A stretch of 64,000 nt of DNA from Lysinibacillus antri (GCF_003977595.1 NZ_RYYR01000010.1:98487-162486); one strand, 5' to 3'. Positions 1 through 14,021 are shown, numbered from the stretch's first letter. A program made the numbers and translations. The notes: generated from the letters alone by a model not told the origin.

Positions 1-207
<207 letters not shown>

Positions 208-252
208 TATAAAGCTTTTAGTGTTTAACATTAGATGCTTAACAAAAAATAA

Positions 253-495
<243 letters not shown>

Positions 496-510
496 TTATC
501 GGCTAAAATG

Positions 511-545
511 TGGCGAAGATGATTTCACAAGAAGAAACTTCGCCA
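511..545 (+). other. Hairpin in the atpE-atpF gap
   Basis: TGGCGAAG (511-518) and CTTCGCCA (538-545) pair perfectly around a 19-nt loop, followed by a weak T-rich run (TTCCTTTTG). It sits just after atpE, in a roughly 200-bp gap, while the downstream atp genes are close together. It could be a partial terminator or an RNA-processing/stability element that raises atpE relative to atpF-C. That role is inferred. Confidence 0.5.
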
Positions 546-696
546 TTCCTTTTGTATGAACTAATCATTTGATTCTTAATTTGATAGCAAATGTATAAAA
601 CATAGATTTTACAATGCAAAAGCGTGTTTACATTACGTGAACATGACAAGTTAGTATACATTATTATTGAAAGCTCTTGAAGGGAGTGAAACAATC

Positions 697-1218
697 GTGA
701 ATTTAGATAACCTAGTACTAGGTGCTGGAGCTACTAGTTTTAACGGTGGGGACGTTCTTGCCACACTATTAATTTTCCTTATTCTAATGGCTCTTCTTAA
801 GAAATTCGCGTGGGGTCCATTAATGGGCGTGATGCAACAACGTGAAGAGTTAGTTTCTAGTGAAATTGAAGCAGCTGAAAACGCACGTAAAGAATCTGCG
901 AAATTACTAGAAGAACAAAGAAGTCTTTTAAAAGAAGCACGCACAGAAGCACAAACTATTGTAGAAAGTGCTAAAAAACAAGGCGAAATTCAACGTGATG
1001 AAATCGTCAACGCTGCACGCACAGAAGCAAATCGCTTAAAAGAATCTGCTGTTCGTGAAATCGAAACAGAGAAAGAAAAAGCAATTGCTGCAGTTCGCCA
1101 AGAAGTCGTTTCACTATCGGTTCTTGCTGCATCTAAAGTTCTTGGAAAGGAAATTTCTGAAGAGGACAATAGCGCATTAATTAAAGAAACGATTGCGAAG
1201 GCAGGCGAGGCGAAATGA
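697..1218 (+). CDS. atpF: ATP synthase F0 subunit b
   Basis: Subunit b is the peripheral stalk that holds F1 to the membrane. One N-terminal membrane helix (around [14 protein letters not shown]) is followed by a long charged Ala/Glu/Lys helix, as expected for the coiled-coil dimer. The frame is open from a TTG at 667. The GTG at 697 is preferred because an AGGGAG site lies just upstream and the protein then starts near [10 protein letters not shown], close to the usual b N-terminus (173 residues). Its stop overlaps the atpH start by 4 bp (ATGA), a sign of translational coupling. Confidence 0.95.
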   Translation: MNLDNLVLGAGATSFNGGDVLATLLIFLILMALLKKFAWGPLMGVMQQREELVSSEIEAAENARKESAKLLEEQRSLLKEARTEAQTIVESAKKQGEIQRDEIVNAARTEANRLKESAVREIETEKEKAIAAVRQEVVSLSVLAASKVLGKEISEEDNSALIKETIAKAGEAK

Positions 1219-1745
1219 GTCAAGTAGCTAAACGTTATGCGGATGCATTATTTCTTTTAGCGGGAGAAAAACAAATCGTTGCGGATGTTAACGCTGATTT
1301 AGAAGAATTAGTTAAAGTTATTGAAACAACTCCAGAGTTACTTTCATTACTTGATTCTCCTAAGTTCTCTATTGAACGTAAAAAACAAATCGTAGCTGAA
1401 ATCTTTGCAAATGCGAACGAATTCGTTATTAACACACTAGTACTTCTTATCGAGAAAAAACGTGTAAACGAAACAAAAGCATTAGCACAAGAATTTAAAG
1501 TATTAGCAGCAGAAGCACAAGGATCTGCTGATGCAAAAGTTTACTCTACTCGTGAATTAACAGATGCAGAAAAAGATGAAATTTCTACTGCATTCGGTAA
1601 ATTAGTAGGAAAAGGTAAACTAAACATTACAAACGTAATCGAACCATCATTACTTGGTGGAGTTCGAGTTCAAATCGGTAACTACATTTTTGATAACACT
1701 GTAGCAAATAAGCTAGAGGGTTTAAAACGTACGTTAGTTGGTTAA
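1215..1745 (+). CDS. atpH: ATP synthase F1 subunit delta
   Basis: Delta (OSCP-type, 176 residues) links the b-stalk to the top of the F1 head. The N-terminus [12 protein letters not shown] is the family signature, and the C-terminal segment with [17 protein letters not shown] is also typical. It starts in a 4-bp overlap with atpF and sits in the canonical B-E-F-H-A-G-D-C order. Length is normal and nothing unusual was seen. Confidence 0.96.
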   Translation: MSQVAKRYADALFLLAGEKQIVADVNADLEELVKVIETTPELLSLLDSPKFSIERKKQIVAEIFANANEFVINTLVLLIEKKRVNETKALAQEFKVLAAEAQGSADAKVYSTRELTDAEKDEISTAFGKLVGKGKLNITNVIEPSLLGGVRVQIGNYIFDNTVANKLEGLKRTLVG

Positions 1746-1761
1746 TTCAAAAGAAATGTGA

Positions 1762-3282
<1,521 letters not shown>

Positions 3283-3308
3283 GTTCTATTGAAAAATGTG
3301 TTTTGTGA

Positions 3309-5663
<2,355 letters not shown>

Positions 5664-5668
5664 TCTAG

Positions 5669-6097
<429 letters not shown>

Positions 6098-6106
6098 ATA
6101 AACAAG

Positions 6107-6136
6107 AAAGCGGGCAGTTTATCTGTCCGCTTTTTT
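6107..6136 (+). terminator. Intrinsic terminator of the atp operon
   Basis: AGCGGGCAG pairs with CTGTCCGCT (one G-U) around a 5-nt loop and is followed by TTTTTT. It sits 10 bp after atpC. Confidence 0.9.
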
Positions 6137-6165
6137 CACATGTCTACATACTGGAGGAAATGATA

Positions 6166-6408
6166 ATGGAAATTTACCAATCTTTAGGCGTACAAGCTAC
6201 ATTAGGTATTTTTTCTCATATATTCTTTATAGGTATATCTTTTTATGCAATTCAAGCATTTCGTTTAGAACAACTTTTTAAAAAAGGCCGTACTTTCCAA
6301 ATACAATTAATTTATATTCTTCTCAGCATAGCGATTGGTTCGAGTGTGTCAAATTTTGTTTTAGAATTTACAAAATGGTCTCGACAATTACCTTATCTTT
6401 TTTCGTAA
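6166..6408 (+). CDS. ywzB: DUF1146 small membrane protein (YwzB-like)
   Basis: This 80-residue protein has two membrane helices (around IFSHIFFIGISFYAIQAF and IQLIYILLSIAIGSSV) separated by a short basic segment. The position between atpC and murA matches B. subtilis ywzB, a DUF1146 protein of unknown role. An ATG at 6160 is in frame, but GGAGG lies only two bases before it. The ATG at 6166 has an 8-base spacing and is preferred. The B. subtilis neighbour ywmB is missing here. Confidence 0.8.
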   Translation: MEIYQSLGVQATLGIFSHIFFIGISFYAIQAFRLEQLFKKGRTFQIQLIYILLSIAIGSSVSNFVLEFTKWSRQLPYLFS

Positions 6409-7082
6409 ATCGAACATACTATAGGAACAAGGCAAACGTTATATGGCTTGTAAGGGCAAATGAATGATCGTTTGCTGTTACAACACATATAGAATAACTA
6501 TCCCTTCGCATTACTTATAAAAACGCATCCAAAACCTTGTTTAATAATGCCATACTTTGGTGAGATTAATTATTTCCTGGGTAATGTTGTAGAAAAATGC
6601 AATTCCTCTAATCATTAGTTTTTCCCTGATTAGTCATTTTATGAGCATATAATATATTCACCAATATGTACTAGTAAGCGTAAAATAAAATGATTTTAAT
6701 TTTTTGAGCTACTTATATTTCATTAGTACTATCAATTATTTTGGGTAATTGTTACCTATTTATTCGCTTAGCTCTATGCCATTGTATAGAGCTAAATAAA
6801 ATAGTAGCTAATTAGCGGGAATTGCATTAAAATAGTGATTTGGATGCTTGTTTAACCTAAGAAGAGGCAGTACCATAGTGATAGTTTGTGTGTTTAATAG
6901 AAACTATTTTATCTTCATTCAATCCAAATTCCATTCCTTTTCTGTGGGCTTTAACTAAACTGAATGAAGAAAAGACTTTGACGAATTATGCGATTTTGGA
7001 AAGCAATCTCCTAGCCGTAATTTGTCGAGGTGTAACTGATTTTATTATGACTTTTGGACAATTGAATTCGGAGGGACGAATT
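6409..7082. other. Long AT-rich gap before murA with three inverted repeats
   Basis: No convincing gene was seen in about 670 bp where B. subtilis has ywmB. Three perfect short inverted repeats are present: CTAATCA/TGATTAG near 6609-6634, TTAGCTCTAT/ATAGAGCTAA at 6768-6795, and CTTCATTCA/TGAATGAAG near 6914-6969. None has a following T-run on the + strand. The last 195 bp are open in the murA frame but look unlike MurA. No clear promoter was found. Confidence 0.5.
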
Positions 7083-8399
7083 GTGGAGAAAATTATTGTT
7101 ACGGGAGGCCAGAAATTACGTGGAGACGTAAAAGTAGAGGGAGCCAAAAATGCCGTACTACCAATTCTAGCAGCATCCTTATTAGCTTCAAAGAGTATAA
7201 ATATAATTAAAGACGTTCCGAATTTAGCGGATGTTCATACAATTAATGAAGTACTAAAAAGCTTAAATGCTACAGTAGAATACGATGTAAAAAATAATGA
7301 AATTCATATAGATGCCACAAAACAGTTATCAAGTGAAGCGCAGTTTGAATATGTAAGTAAAATGCGAGCTTCTATATTGGTAATGGGCTCACTACTTGCT
7401 CGTAATGGTTATGCACGAGTTGCCTTACCTGGAGGATGTGCGATTGGATCACGTCCGATTGAGTTACATTTAAAAGGCTTCGAAGCAATGGGCGCAAAAA
7501 TTTCATTTGGACACGGATTTGTTGAAGCTAAGACGGTTGATGGACTACATGGAGCAGATATATATTTAGATTTCCCAAGTGTGGGTGCAACTGAAAATAT
7601 TATGACAGCTGCAGCATTAGCAAAAGGAACTACAATTATCGAAAACGCTGCAAAAGAACCAGAAATTGTAGACTTGGCGAATTTTATTAATGGTATGGGC
7701 GGTCGTGTAATCGGTGCTGGTACAGATACGATTCGTATTGAAGGTGTAACTGAGTTGCATGGTACAGTACATCATGTTATTCCGGATCGAATTGAAGCAG
7801 GTACATTTATGATTGCTGCTGCTATTACGCGTGGTGATGTGTTTATTGAAAATGCTGTACCTGAGCACATGACAGCTTTAATTGCAAAAATGCGCGAAAT
7901 GGGCGTTGAAATTATTGAAGAAAATGATGGTCTACGAGTGCGTGCAAATGACCCATTAAAAGCAGTAGACATCAAAACAATGCCTCATCCTGGTTTCCCA
8001 ACGGATATGCAGGCACAAATGATGGCGTTACTTTTAACGGCGCAAGGAACGAGTATCATAACAGAAACTGTATTTGAAAATCGTTTTATGCATGTGGAAG
8101 AATTCCGTCGCATGAATGCACAAGCGAAAATCGAAAGCCGTTCAGTTTTCATTGAAGGTCCAGTCAAATTACAAGGCGCAGAAGTAAGCGCTACGGATTT
8201 ACGAGCTGCCGCTGCATTAATATTAACTGGTCTTGTATCTGAAGGCATAACTCGAGTGACAAAACTTTATCATTTAGATCGTGGGTATGTGAATTTCCAT
8301 CAAAAGCTAGCTGCTCTAGGCGCGAATATTGAACGCGTTGAGGATATGGAAGTTAAACAAGTGGAATTTTCAGTAGCCGACGATAAAATCGAAATTTAA
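7083..8399 (+). CDS. murA: UDP-N-acetylglucosamine 1-carboxyvinyltransferase
   Basis: MurA adds enolpyruvate from PEP to UDP-GlcNAc, the first committed step of peptidoglycan synthesis. The catalytic cysteine (the fosfomycin target) is Cys119 in [12 protein letters not shown]. The N-terminal [20 protein letters not shown] is diagnostic. The frame is open back to 6888, but GTG 7083 has GGAGGG seven bases upstream and gives a normal 438-residue MurA starting EKIIVTGGQ. It lies upstream of spoIID, as in B. subtilis murAA, and is followed by a terminator. Confidence 0.96.
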   Translation: MEKIIVTGGQKLRGDVKVEGAKNAVLPILAASLLASKSINIIKDVPNLADVHTINEVLKSLNATVEYDVKNNEIHIDATKQLSSEAQFEYVSKMRASILVMGSLLARNGYARVALPGGCAIGSRPIELHLKGFEAMGAKISFGHGFVEAKTVDGLHGADIYLDFPSVGATENIMTAAALAKGTTIIENAAKEPEIVDLANFINGMGGRVIGAGTDTIRIEGVTELHGTVHHVIPDRIEAGTFMIAAAITRGDVFIENAVPEHMTALIAKMREMGVEIIEENDGLRVRANDPLKAVDIKTMPHPGFPTDMQAQMMALLLTAQGTSIITETVFENRFMHVEEFRRMNAQAKIESRSVFIEGPVKLQGAEVSATDLRAAAALILTGLVSEGITRVTKLYHLDRGYVNFHQKLAALGANIERVEDMEVKQVEFSVADDKIEI

Positions 8400-8497
8400 A
8401 AAGCTTGCACAATACGCCACCATATAATTTATCTATTTTAACTAAAAATATGTATCGATTATTTAAATTATGACGTAAAGTTACAAAAAAAGTTTTC

Positions 8498-8534
8498 ACG
8501 ACAAAATCCTTTTAGTAGGGTTTTGTCGTTTTTT
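8498..8534 (+). terminator. Intrinsic terminator after murA
   Basis: CGACAAAATCC (8499-8509) pairs with GGTTTTGTCG (ending 8528) and is followed by a T-rich run. It separates murA from spoIID. Confidence 0.88.
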
Positions 8535-8641
8535 CTTCGTTTAAATTACACCCCCTCTATTCTGTGTCAGTATCCCAAAAATTATTCTATTTTGCTTCTA
8601 TATCTGATATATTTCCGATTACCACATCATAAGTAATATGT

Positions 8642-9598
8642 ATGAAAAAAATAAAACGAAATAAACAGTTGATAATCGTCGCATCCATTTTCTGTTTTCT
8701 TTCAATGTTGTTTTTCTTCCCATTTATTTTTAAACAATCGGATGAAAAGTCAGAAGCAACGCCTGAATCCAAAAAAGATGCAATAGCGAATGCATGTGAA
8801 CTTTCGATTCAAGTAAGTGGAAGTGAGGTCCCTATTGATTTAGAGGAGTATGTCATCGGTGTAGTAGCTGCTGAGATGCCTGCCAACTTTCACTCTGAAG
8901 CTTTAAAGGCACAAGCTATTGCTGCGAGAACCTACGTATTAAAATCAACTAATTTTGGACAAACAGCCATAGAACCAACAGTAGCAAAACAAGTATTTTA
9001 TGATCCCAATACGCGTAAAAGCAACTGGGAAGGATCTTTTGAAGAATATGAAGAAAAAGTAAGGCAAGCAGTTGAAAGTACAAAAGGAGAGATCATTAAC
9101 TATAATGGGGAGCTTATTACAGCAATGTTTCATTCGATGAGTAACGGAATGACCGAAAGCTCCAAAAACTATAGTGGAACTGATTTACCGTACTTACAAC
9201 CCGTGGCAAGTACTGATTTTCAATATGCCGATAACTACGAAACCGAAAAAACCTTTACACTAGCACAATGGAATCAACTATTGAGTACAAACGTAACGAT
9301 GGATCAAGTCAAAAGCGCACGTATTAAAAGGAATAACACAGGGAGGGTAGAAACGGTAACGGTTGGTGGAAAAGAATGGACAGGCCGAGATATGCGAACT
9401 TTACTCGATTTACGGTCTACCGATTTTCGAATTAATGTTCGAGAAGGAAACATTGTGGTGACAACAGAGGGCTATGGTCATGGTGTTGGTATGAGCCAAT
9501 ATGGAGCAGATGCTATGGCTGATAACGGCGCAACCGCACATGAAATTATCCAACATTATTATAAAAATACAAATATTGAAAAAATAACTTGTAAATAA
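8642..9598 (+). CDS. spoIID: Stage II sporulation protein D (lytic transglycosylase)
   Basis: SpoIID is the mother-cell enzyme that, with SpoIIM and SpoIIP, remodels septal peptidoglycan during engulfment. It cleaves glycan strands once SpoIIP has removed stem peptides. The N-terminus has a basic stretch and one membrane anchor (residues ~9-29). The active-site region EALKAQAIAARTYV holds the conserved Glu, and SNGMTES, TGRDMRTLL and GYGHGVGMSQYGA are family blocks. Length is 318 residues. The ATG lacks a strong Shine-Dalgarno site. Control by sigma-E is expected from the family and was not read from the DNA. Confidence 0.93.
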   Translation: MKKIKRNKQLIIVASIFCFLSMLFFFPFIFKQSDEKSEATPESKKDAIANACELSIQVSGSEVPIDLEEYVIGVVAAEMPANFHSEALKAQAIAARTYVLKSTNFGQTAIEPTVAKQVFYDPNTRKSNWEGSFEEYEEKVRQAVESTKGEIINYNGELITAMFHSMSNGMTESSKNYSGTDLPYLQPVASTDFQYADNYETEKTFTLAQWNQLLSTNVTMDQVKSARIKRNNTGRVETVTVGGKEWTGRDMRTLLDLRSTDFRINVREGNIVVTTEGYGHGVGMSQYGADAMADNGATAHEIIQHYYKNTNIEKITCK

Positions 9599-9668
9599 TA
9601 GAAATTTTTTTCCATAATGTGTTTAGAATTGTAAAATCTTGTTCATCCTTCAGTTAGAGGTGATGAAC

Positions 9669-10325
9669 ATGAGAGAAGAAAAACAATTTAAGCCTTCTCC
9701 TAATAAAAACAGTTGGCAGAAAAAGCCATGGTTTTGGCCGTCCATTTATGCAGGGATCGCTGCAGTATTAATCGGTCTAATTTTCAGTTATAATGCACTT
9801 ATCAACGATGATGAAGAACAAGAAGTGGTATCAGAAAACCCAACTTCCGAAGAAACAGTCATCGAAACAAATGCACGTCAAGAGACAATGAAGTATCCTT
9901 TCAATGAAGAGCAACTAGACAATCTTCAAGTTTTACAAGACTTTTATGATGTAGCCGCTGATGAAGCGACAAGAGAAAAAGCACTACTAGTGTTTAATCA
10001 AACTTTCTCCACTTCATCTGGTGTATCATTGTCTGTAAATAGCGAAGCATTTGAAGTACTTGCTGCAATGAGCGGTGAAGTAAAAGAAGTAAAATTAGAT
10101 GCATTTACTGGAAACAAAATTGTAATTGCACATCCAAATGGTATGGAAACGCGCTATAGCTCCGTGACAGATATTCTTGTTAAAGAAGGCGACACGGTAG
10201 AACAAGGACAACCTTTAGCAACAACAACTGAAAATGAATGGAATCCAACTGCTGGAAACCATCTCCACTTTGAAGTATTACAAGATGGAGAACACGTAAA
10301 CCCAAGAAATTTCTTAGCTTTCTAA
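9669..10325 (+). CDS. spoIIQ: SpoIIQ-like forespore protein with degenerate M23 domain
   Basis: SpoIIQ is a forespore membrane protein that reaches across the engulfment space to SpoIIIAH. The sequence has a short cytoplasmic tail, one membrane helix (around YAGIAAVLIGLIFSYNALI), an acidic linker and a C-terminal LytM/M23 fold. The last zinc-ligand block survives (GNHLHFEV), but the first histidine block is absent and the usual YxHL reads RYSSVT. Endopeptidase activity is therefore doubtful, as in B. subtilis SpoIIQ. ATG 9669 is chosen from the GAGGTG site at its usual spacing. It directly follows spoIID. Confidence 0.85.
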   Translation: MREEKQFKPSPNKNSWQKKPWFWPSIYAGIAAVLIGLIFSYNALINDDEEQEVVSENPTSEETVIETNARQETMKYPFNEEQLDNLQVLQDFYDVAADEATREKALLVFNQTFSTSSGVSLSVNSEAFEVLAAMSGEVKEVKLDAFTGNKIVIAHPNGMETRYSSVTDILVKEGDTVEQGQPLATTTENEWNPTAGNHLHFEVLQDGEHVNPRNFLAF

Positions 10326-10637
10326 TCAATACCTGACTTTAAATTTGACAAGATCATAACTTTTGTACAAGCATAGCAAGAACGCCCATTACTCTATAAA
10401 CGTTGAAATCGACGAAACTTTTTTAAGTAATTCAACGTCTAAGGAGATTTAATGGGCGTTTTTCGGAGTTTTTTGGAAAAATGGTTCTTAAATCACGGAA
10501 CACCTCATATTGTGAATAAACGTTAAATCGCTAGTTGCAAAAATATCAATGAAACACTCGCAATATGAACACGTTGAAAAACACGCCTCTCGTTAGCAAA
10601 ACGGCACATTCTTATATCCGATAGAAAGGAAGAGAAC
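10326..10637 (+). other. Gap with nested inverted repeat between spoIIQ and spoIIID
   Basis: A 10-bp perfect repeat AACGCCCATT/AATGGGCGTT (10381-10390 and 10451-10460) encloses an 8-bp perfect repeat ACGTTGAA/TTCAACGT (10400-10407 and 10431-10438). TTTTTC follows the outer right arm, so it can act as a spoIIQ terminator, although the arms are far apart. The remaining ~150 bp before spoIIID holds no gene that could be recognised. Confidence 0.65.
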
Positions 10638-10895
10638 GTGCACGAGCACATTCGGCATCGCTGCGTTCGGCTTGGAGAGCTGCTTATTGAAACAGGTGAG
10701 ACGGTTCGTGTCCTTGCGAAAATGACGGGTTATTCGAAAAGTACAGTGCATAAAGACTTAACCGAAAGACTATTCCTAGTCAATGAAGAACTAGCAAATG
10801 AAGTAAAGGAAATATTAGCATATCACAAATCGATTCGTCATTTACGAGGAGGCGAGGCGACCCGCAAGAAATGGCAGTCCCGACAAACACAATGA
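10638..10895 (+). CDS. spoIIID: Stage III sporulation DNA-binding regulator
   Basis: SpoIIID is a small mother-cell transcription factor that switches many sigma-E genes and helps turn on sigK. The helix-turn-helix TVRVLAKMTGYSKSTVHKDL and the basic C-terminal helix (YHKSIRHLRGGEATRKKW), which also contacts DNA, are nearly identical to B. subtilis. Length is 85 residues against 93, with the difference in the C-terminal tail. The start is GTG after AAAGGAAGAG. mbl follows, as in B. subtilis, but a strong terminator separates them. Confidence 0.96.
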   Translation: MHEHIRHRCVRLGELLIETGETVRVLAKMTGYSKSTVHKDLTERLFLVNEELANEVKEILAYHKSIRHLRGGEATRKKWQSRQTQ

Positions 10896-10898
10896 AAG

Positions 10899-10944
10899 AG
10901 CATTTAGTTTGGCTTTAATTTTGAAGTCAACTAAATGCTTTTTT
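10899..10944 (+). terminator. Intrinsic terminator after spoIIID
   Basis: AGCATTTAGTT (10899-10909) and AACTAAATGCT (10929-10939) pair perfectly and are followed by TTTTT. Confidence 0.88.
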
Positions 10945-11140
10945 ACTTTGTCTGAGTGCCAGATACCCGAACAATTCTGAAAATTACAAGTGCCAGTCAA
11001 TCCAAAATATACTTGTAATACAACTGTAACAGCATTGAAATTAAAGATGTAATTACTACTTGAATATGATAAAATAAGCTAGATAAAGATAACTATTTGA
11101 ACGTGAACAATGTTGGAATTGGCGGGAAGGAGAAATATAA

Positions 11141-12139
11141 ATGTTTTCTAAAGATATTGGTATCGACTTAGGAACGGCTAACGTCCTAATCTATGTAAAA
11201 GGTAAGGGGATTGTTTTGAATGAGCCTTCCGTCGTAGCAATAGATAAAAATACTAGCAAAGTCCTTGCAGTTGGTGAAGAAGCACGCCAAATGGTAGGTC
11301 GTACACCGGGGAATATTGTGGCGATTCGCCCACTAAAAGATGGTGTTATTGCAGACTTTGATGTAACAGAAGCAATGTTAAGACATTTTTTAAATAAATT
11401 AGACTTAAAAGGATTCTTTTCCAAACCACGCATCCTTATTTGCTGTCCAACAAACATTACTAGTGTGGAACAAAAAGCGATCCGTGAAGCTGCCGAAAAA
11501 TCAGGTGGTAAAAAAGTATACTTAGAGGAAGAACCAAAAGTCGCTGCAATTGGTGCAGGCATGGACATTTTTCAACCAAGTGGAAACATGGTAGTAGATA
11601 TCGGCGGTGGGACAACAGACGTCGCAGTTCTTTCAATGGGGGATATTGTCACTAGCGAATCCATCAAAGTTGCAGGAGACGTATTTGATAACGATATATT
11701 GCAATACATAAAAAAAGAGTACAAGTTACTAATTGGTGAACGTACAGCAGAAGCGATTAAAATTACAATCGGAACAGTCTACCCTGACGCTCGTGATGAA
11801 TCGATGGAAATTCGAGGACGTGACATGGTAACAGGTTTACCGAGAACGATTACGATTCATTCTTCAGAAATTGAAAAGGCTTTACACGAATCGGTTTCAT
11901 TAATCGTGCAAGCAGCGAAAAACGTATTAGAAAAAACACCACCAGAATTATCCGCAGACATTATTGACCGCGGTGTATGCATTACAGGTGGTGGAGCGCT
12001 TTTACACGGAATCGACCAATTATTAATCCAAGAGTTAAAAGTACCAGTATTTGTTGCAGAGAACCCAATGGACTGCGTGGCAGTTGGTACGGGATTAATG
12101 TTAGATAATATCGATCGTTCTCCTGGCTCCCGTATGTAA
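11141..12139 (+). CDS. mbl: MreB-like actin homologue Mbl
   Basis: Mbl filaments direct lateral wall synthesis in rod-shaped Bacillales. The actin-fold blocks are intact: phosphate 1 (IGIDLGTANVLIYVKGKGIV), phosphate 2 (MVVDIGGGTTDVAVLS) and the adenosine motif (CITGGGALLHGIDQLL). Length is 332 residues. Position between spoIIID and the flagellar flhO/flhP pair identifies it as Mbl and not MreB or MreBH. The ATG follows a GGGAAGGAG site. Confidence 0.95.
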   Translation: MFSKDIGIDLGTANVLIYVKGKGIVLNEPSVVAIDKNTSKVLAVGEEARQMVGRTPGNIVAIRPLKDGVIADFDVTEAMLRHFLNKLDLKGFFSKPRILICCPTNITSVEQKAIREAAEKSGGKKVYLEEEPKVAAIGAGMDIFQPSGNMVVDIGGGTTDVAVLSMGDIVTSESIKVAGDVFDNDILQYIKKEYKLLIGERTAEAIKITIGTVYPDARDESMEIRGRDMVTGLPRTITIHSSEIEKALHESVSLIVQAAKNVLEKTPPELSADIIDRGVCITGGGALLHGIDQLLIQELKVPVFVAENPMDCVAVGTGLMLDNIDRSPGSRM

Positions 12140-12207
12140 ACATTTTGAAACTTGATTGAAATAATTTCGCAATATAGTTCCGATACAATATAGAGAGGTG
12201 AATTCAT

Positions 12208-13044
12208 TTGTTTAAAGGATTTTATACTGTCGCTTCAGGTATGATTGCACAACAAAGAAAAACAGAAATCATTACAAATAATATGGCAAATGCCAATACA
12301 CCTGGGTTTAAAGCAGATCAATCAACAATTCGTTCATTTCCGGATATGCTTCTTTCCGCTCGAGGTATGACAAATATTCCAACTGAAAATGGGTTAAACC
12401 AATCTACTTCGGATCAAATTGGTTCATTAAATGCTGGAGTATACTTACAGGAAACATTAGCAAACTATATGCAAGGTACAATTTACGAAACGAACCTTTC
12501 TACAGATTTTGCGTTAATAAATGGAGCAATGCCTATTGATGAAGAATCAGGCAAGCCCGGTACTATTTTCTTCCGCCTAGAGCATCCAGAAGGTGGAGAA
12601 GCGTACACGCGTAACGGGAATTTTACTTTAGATGGTCAAGGCTACTTAGTGAACGGTCAAGGATTATATGTTTTATCGAATGAAGGGGAACGTATTCAAT
12701 TACAAAATGAAGATTTTCAGCTTTCACAAGACGGCAATATCCTTGTAAATGGTGGACAAGTGGCGACTTTAGGTATTTCATTTTCAGCTAATCCAGACGT
12801 CCTGCAAAAACTTGATAACGGCCTGTTCCGCACGGTTGATGGGGCAGAGCTTCCAACTGCATTTGGTGAAGATGGCGTAACATTTGCACTGCAACAAAGC
12901 TACTTAGAAGGCTCTAACGTGGATTCAGCACAATCGATGACAGATTTACTTACATCTTATCGTGCATTTGAAGCAAACCAAAAAGTACTACAAGCATACG
13001 ATCGAAGTATGGAAAAAGCTGTGAATGAAATTGGTAAAGTGTAA
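12208..13044 (+). CDS. flhO: Flagellar basal-body rod/hook-type protein FlhO
   Basis: FlhO is a FlgF/FlgG-type distal rod component. The N-terminal rod motif (ASGMIAQQRKTEIITNNMAN...NTPGFKA) and the C-terminal domain (LLTSYRAFEANQKVLQAYDR) that pack in the axial structure are both present. The start is TTG with AGAGGTG upstream. flhP begins 25 bp downstream, so the two form an operon. This is the only flagellar structural pair in the window, as in B. subtilis. Confidence 0.9.
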   Translation: MFKGFYTVASGMIAQQRKTEIITNNMANANTPGFKADQSTIRSFPDMLLSARGMTNIPTENGLNQSTSDQIGSLNAGVYLQETLANYMQGTIYETNLSTDFALINGAMPIDEESGKPGTIFFRLEHPEGGEAYTRNGNFTLDGQGYLVNGQGLYVLSNEGERIQLQNEDFQLSQDGNILVNGGQVATLGISFSANPDVLQKLDNGLFRTVDGAELPTAFGEDGVTFALQQSYLEGSNVDSAQSMTDLLTSYRAFEANQKVLQAYDRSMEKAVNEIGKV

Positions 13045-13069
13045 GAAGACCAAAAAAGGAGACTAAAAA

Positions 13070-13909
13070 ATGATTCGTACAATGATTACTGCAACGAACA
13101 CTTTAGGTCAATTGCAAAGCCAAATCGATACAATTAGTCATAATATCGCCAATAGTAATACAACCGGGTACAAAGCAAGAGAAGCTCGTTTTTCAGAATT
13201 GTTATATCAACAATTTGAAAATGATCAACTGGACCCAACAGTTCGTCAATCGCCAGTAGGTATTCGTTATGGTGTGGGCGCGCATATTTCTCAAATTCAA
13301 ATGAATACAAAACAAGGTAGTCTTCAATTAACAGATCGTGACCTAGACTTTGCTTTCACAAAGGAAAATCAATACTTCAATGTGATTATGCCCGATGGAG
13401 TAAATGGTCAGCGTACAGCGTATACACGTCAAGGCGATTTTTACGTAACACCTGTTGCGGCTGGACAAGTAATGCTTGTTAATAATGAAGGCTATGCGGT
13501 AGCTGATTCAAATGGGAATGCCATCTCGTTTCCAGATAATATGAAAAACTTTAACTTATCTGAAGGTGGAACGTTATTAGTTAATTACCCAGATGGAACA
13601 TCTTTAAACTTCGAATTAGCAGTTACACAAATTCAAAAACCGCAATCAATGGAACAACTTTCAGGTACATACATCGCTTTACCAACAAATTTAGATGAAT
13701 TAGGCTTAACAGAGGCAGATCTTTATACAGATTTACTAGGTGCTGCTCGAACACAAGTGGGTATGACAAATCAAAAAATTGAAATGTCCAATGTGGATGT
13801 GTCAAAAGAAATGACAGATCTTATAAACGCACAACGATCTTATCAATTTAGCTCACGCGCTATTACCATTGCGGACCAAATGCTAGGGTTAATCAACGGC
13901 ATTCGTTAA
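13070..13909 (+). CDS. flhP: Flagellar basal-body rod/hook-type protein FlhP
   Basis: FlhP is the second rod component, with the N-terminal motif QIDTISHNIANSNTTGYKA and the C-terminal NVDVSKEMTDLINAQRSYQF of the FlgG/FlgF family. Length is 279 residues, close to its neighbour flhO, from which it probably arose by duplication. AAAGGAG precedes the ATG. A perfect 12-bp inverted repeat follows the stop codon. Confidence 0.9.
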   Translation: MIRTMITATNTLGQLQSQIDTISHNIANSNTTGYKAREARFSELLYQQFENDQLDPTVRQSPVGIRYGVGAHISQIQMNTKQGSLQLTDRDLDFAFTKENQYFNVIMPDGVNGQRTAYTRQGDFYVTPVAAGQVMLVNNEGYAVADSNGNAISFPDNMKNFNLSEGGTLLVNYPDGTSLNFELAVTQIQKPQSMEQLSGTYIALPTNLDELGLTEADLYTDLLGAARTQVGMTNQKIEMSNVDVSKEMTDLINAQRSYQFSSRAITIADQMLGLINGIR

Positions 13910-13922
13910 GGAGCTTAAGTAG

Positions 13923-13974
13923 TATGTGCACTTACTATATGTTATTGCATGAAAAGCATTTTTAAGTGCACATA
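13923..13974. repeat. 12-bp perfect inverted repeat after flhP
   Basis: TATGTGCACTTA (13923-13934) and TAAGTGCACATA (13963-13974) flank a 28-nt loop. Each arm contains the palindrome GTGCAC. No T-run follows, so it is not a standard terminator. It could be a transcript 3'-end stabiliser or a protein-binding site. Confidence 0.5.
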
Positions 13975-14021
13975 TAATGAAAAACAAAAGACGCTAAATG
14001 CTCTAAAGGGAGAAACGGCCA

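Noticed and set aside
6888..7082. N-terminal extension of murA
   Set aside because: The extra 65 residues do not resemble MurA, and GTG 7083 has a strong ribosome site and gives the usual length.
10945..10995. Fragment resembling the GTGCC...GAACAATT palindromic repeats of some bacilli
   Set aside because: Only partial matches are present and no full palindrome could be built, so no element is called.
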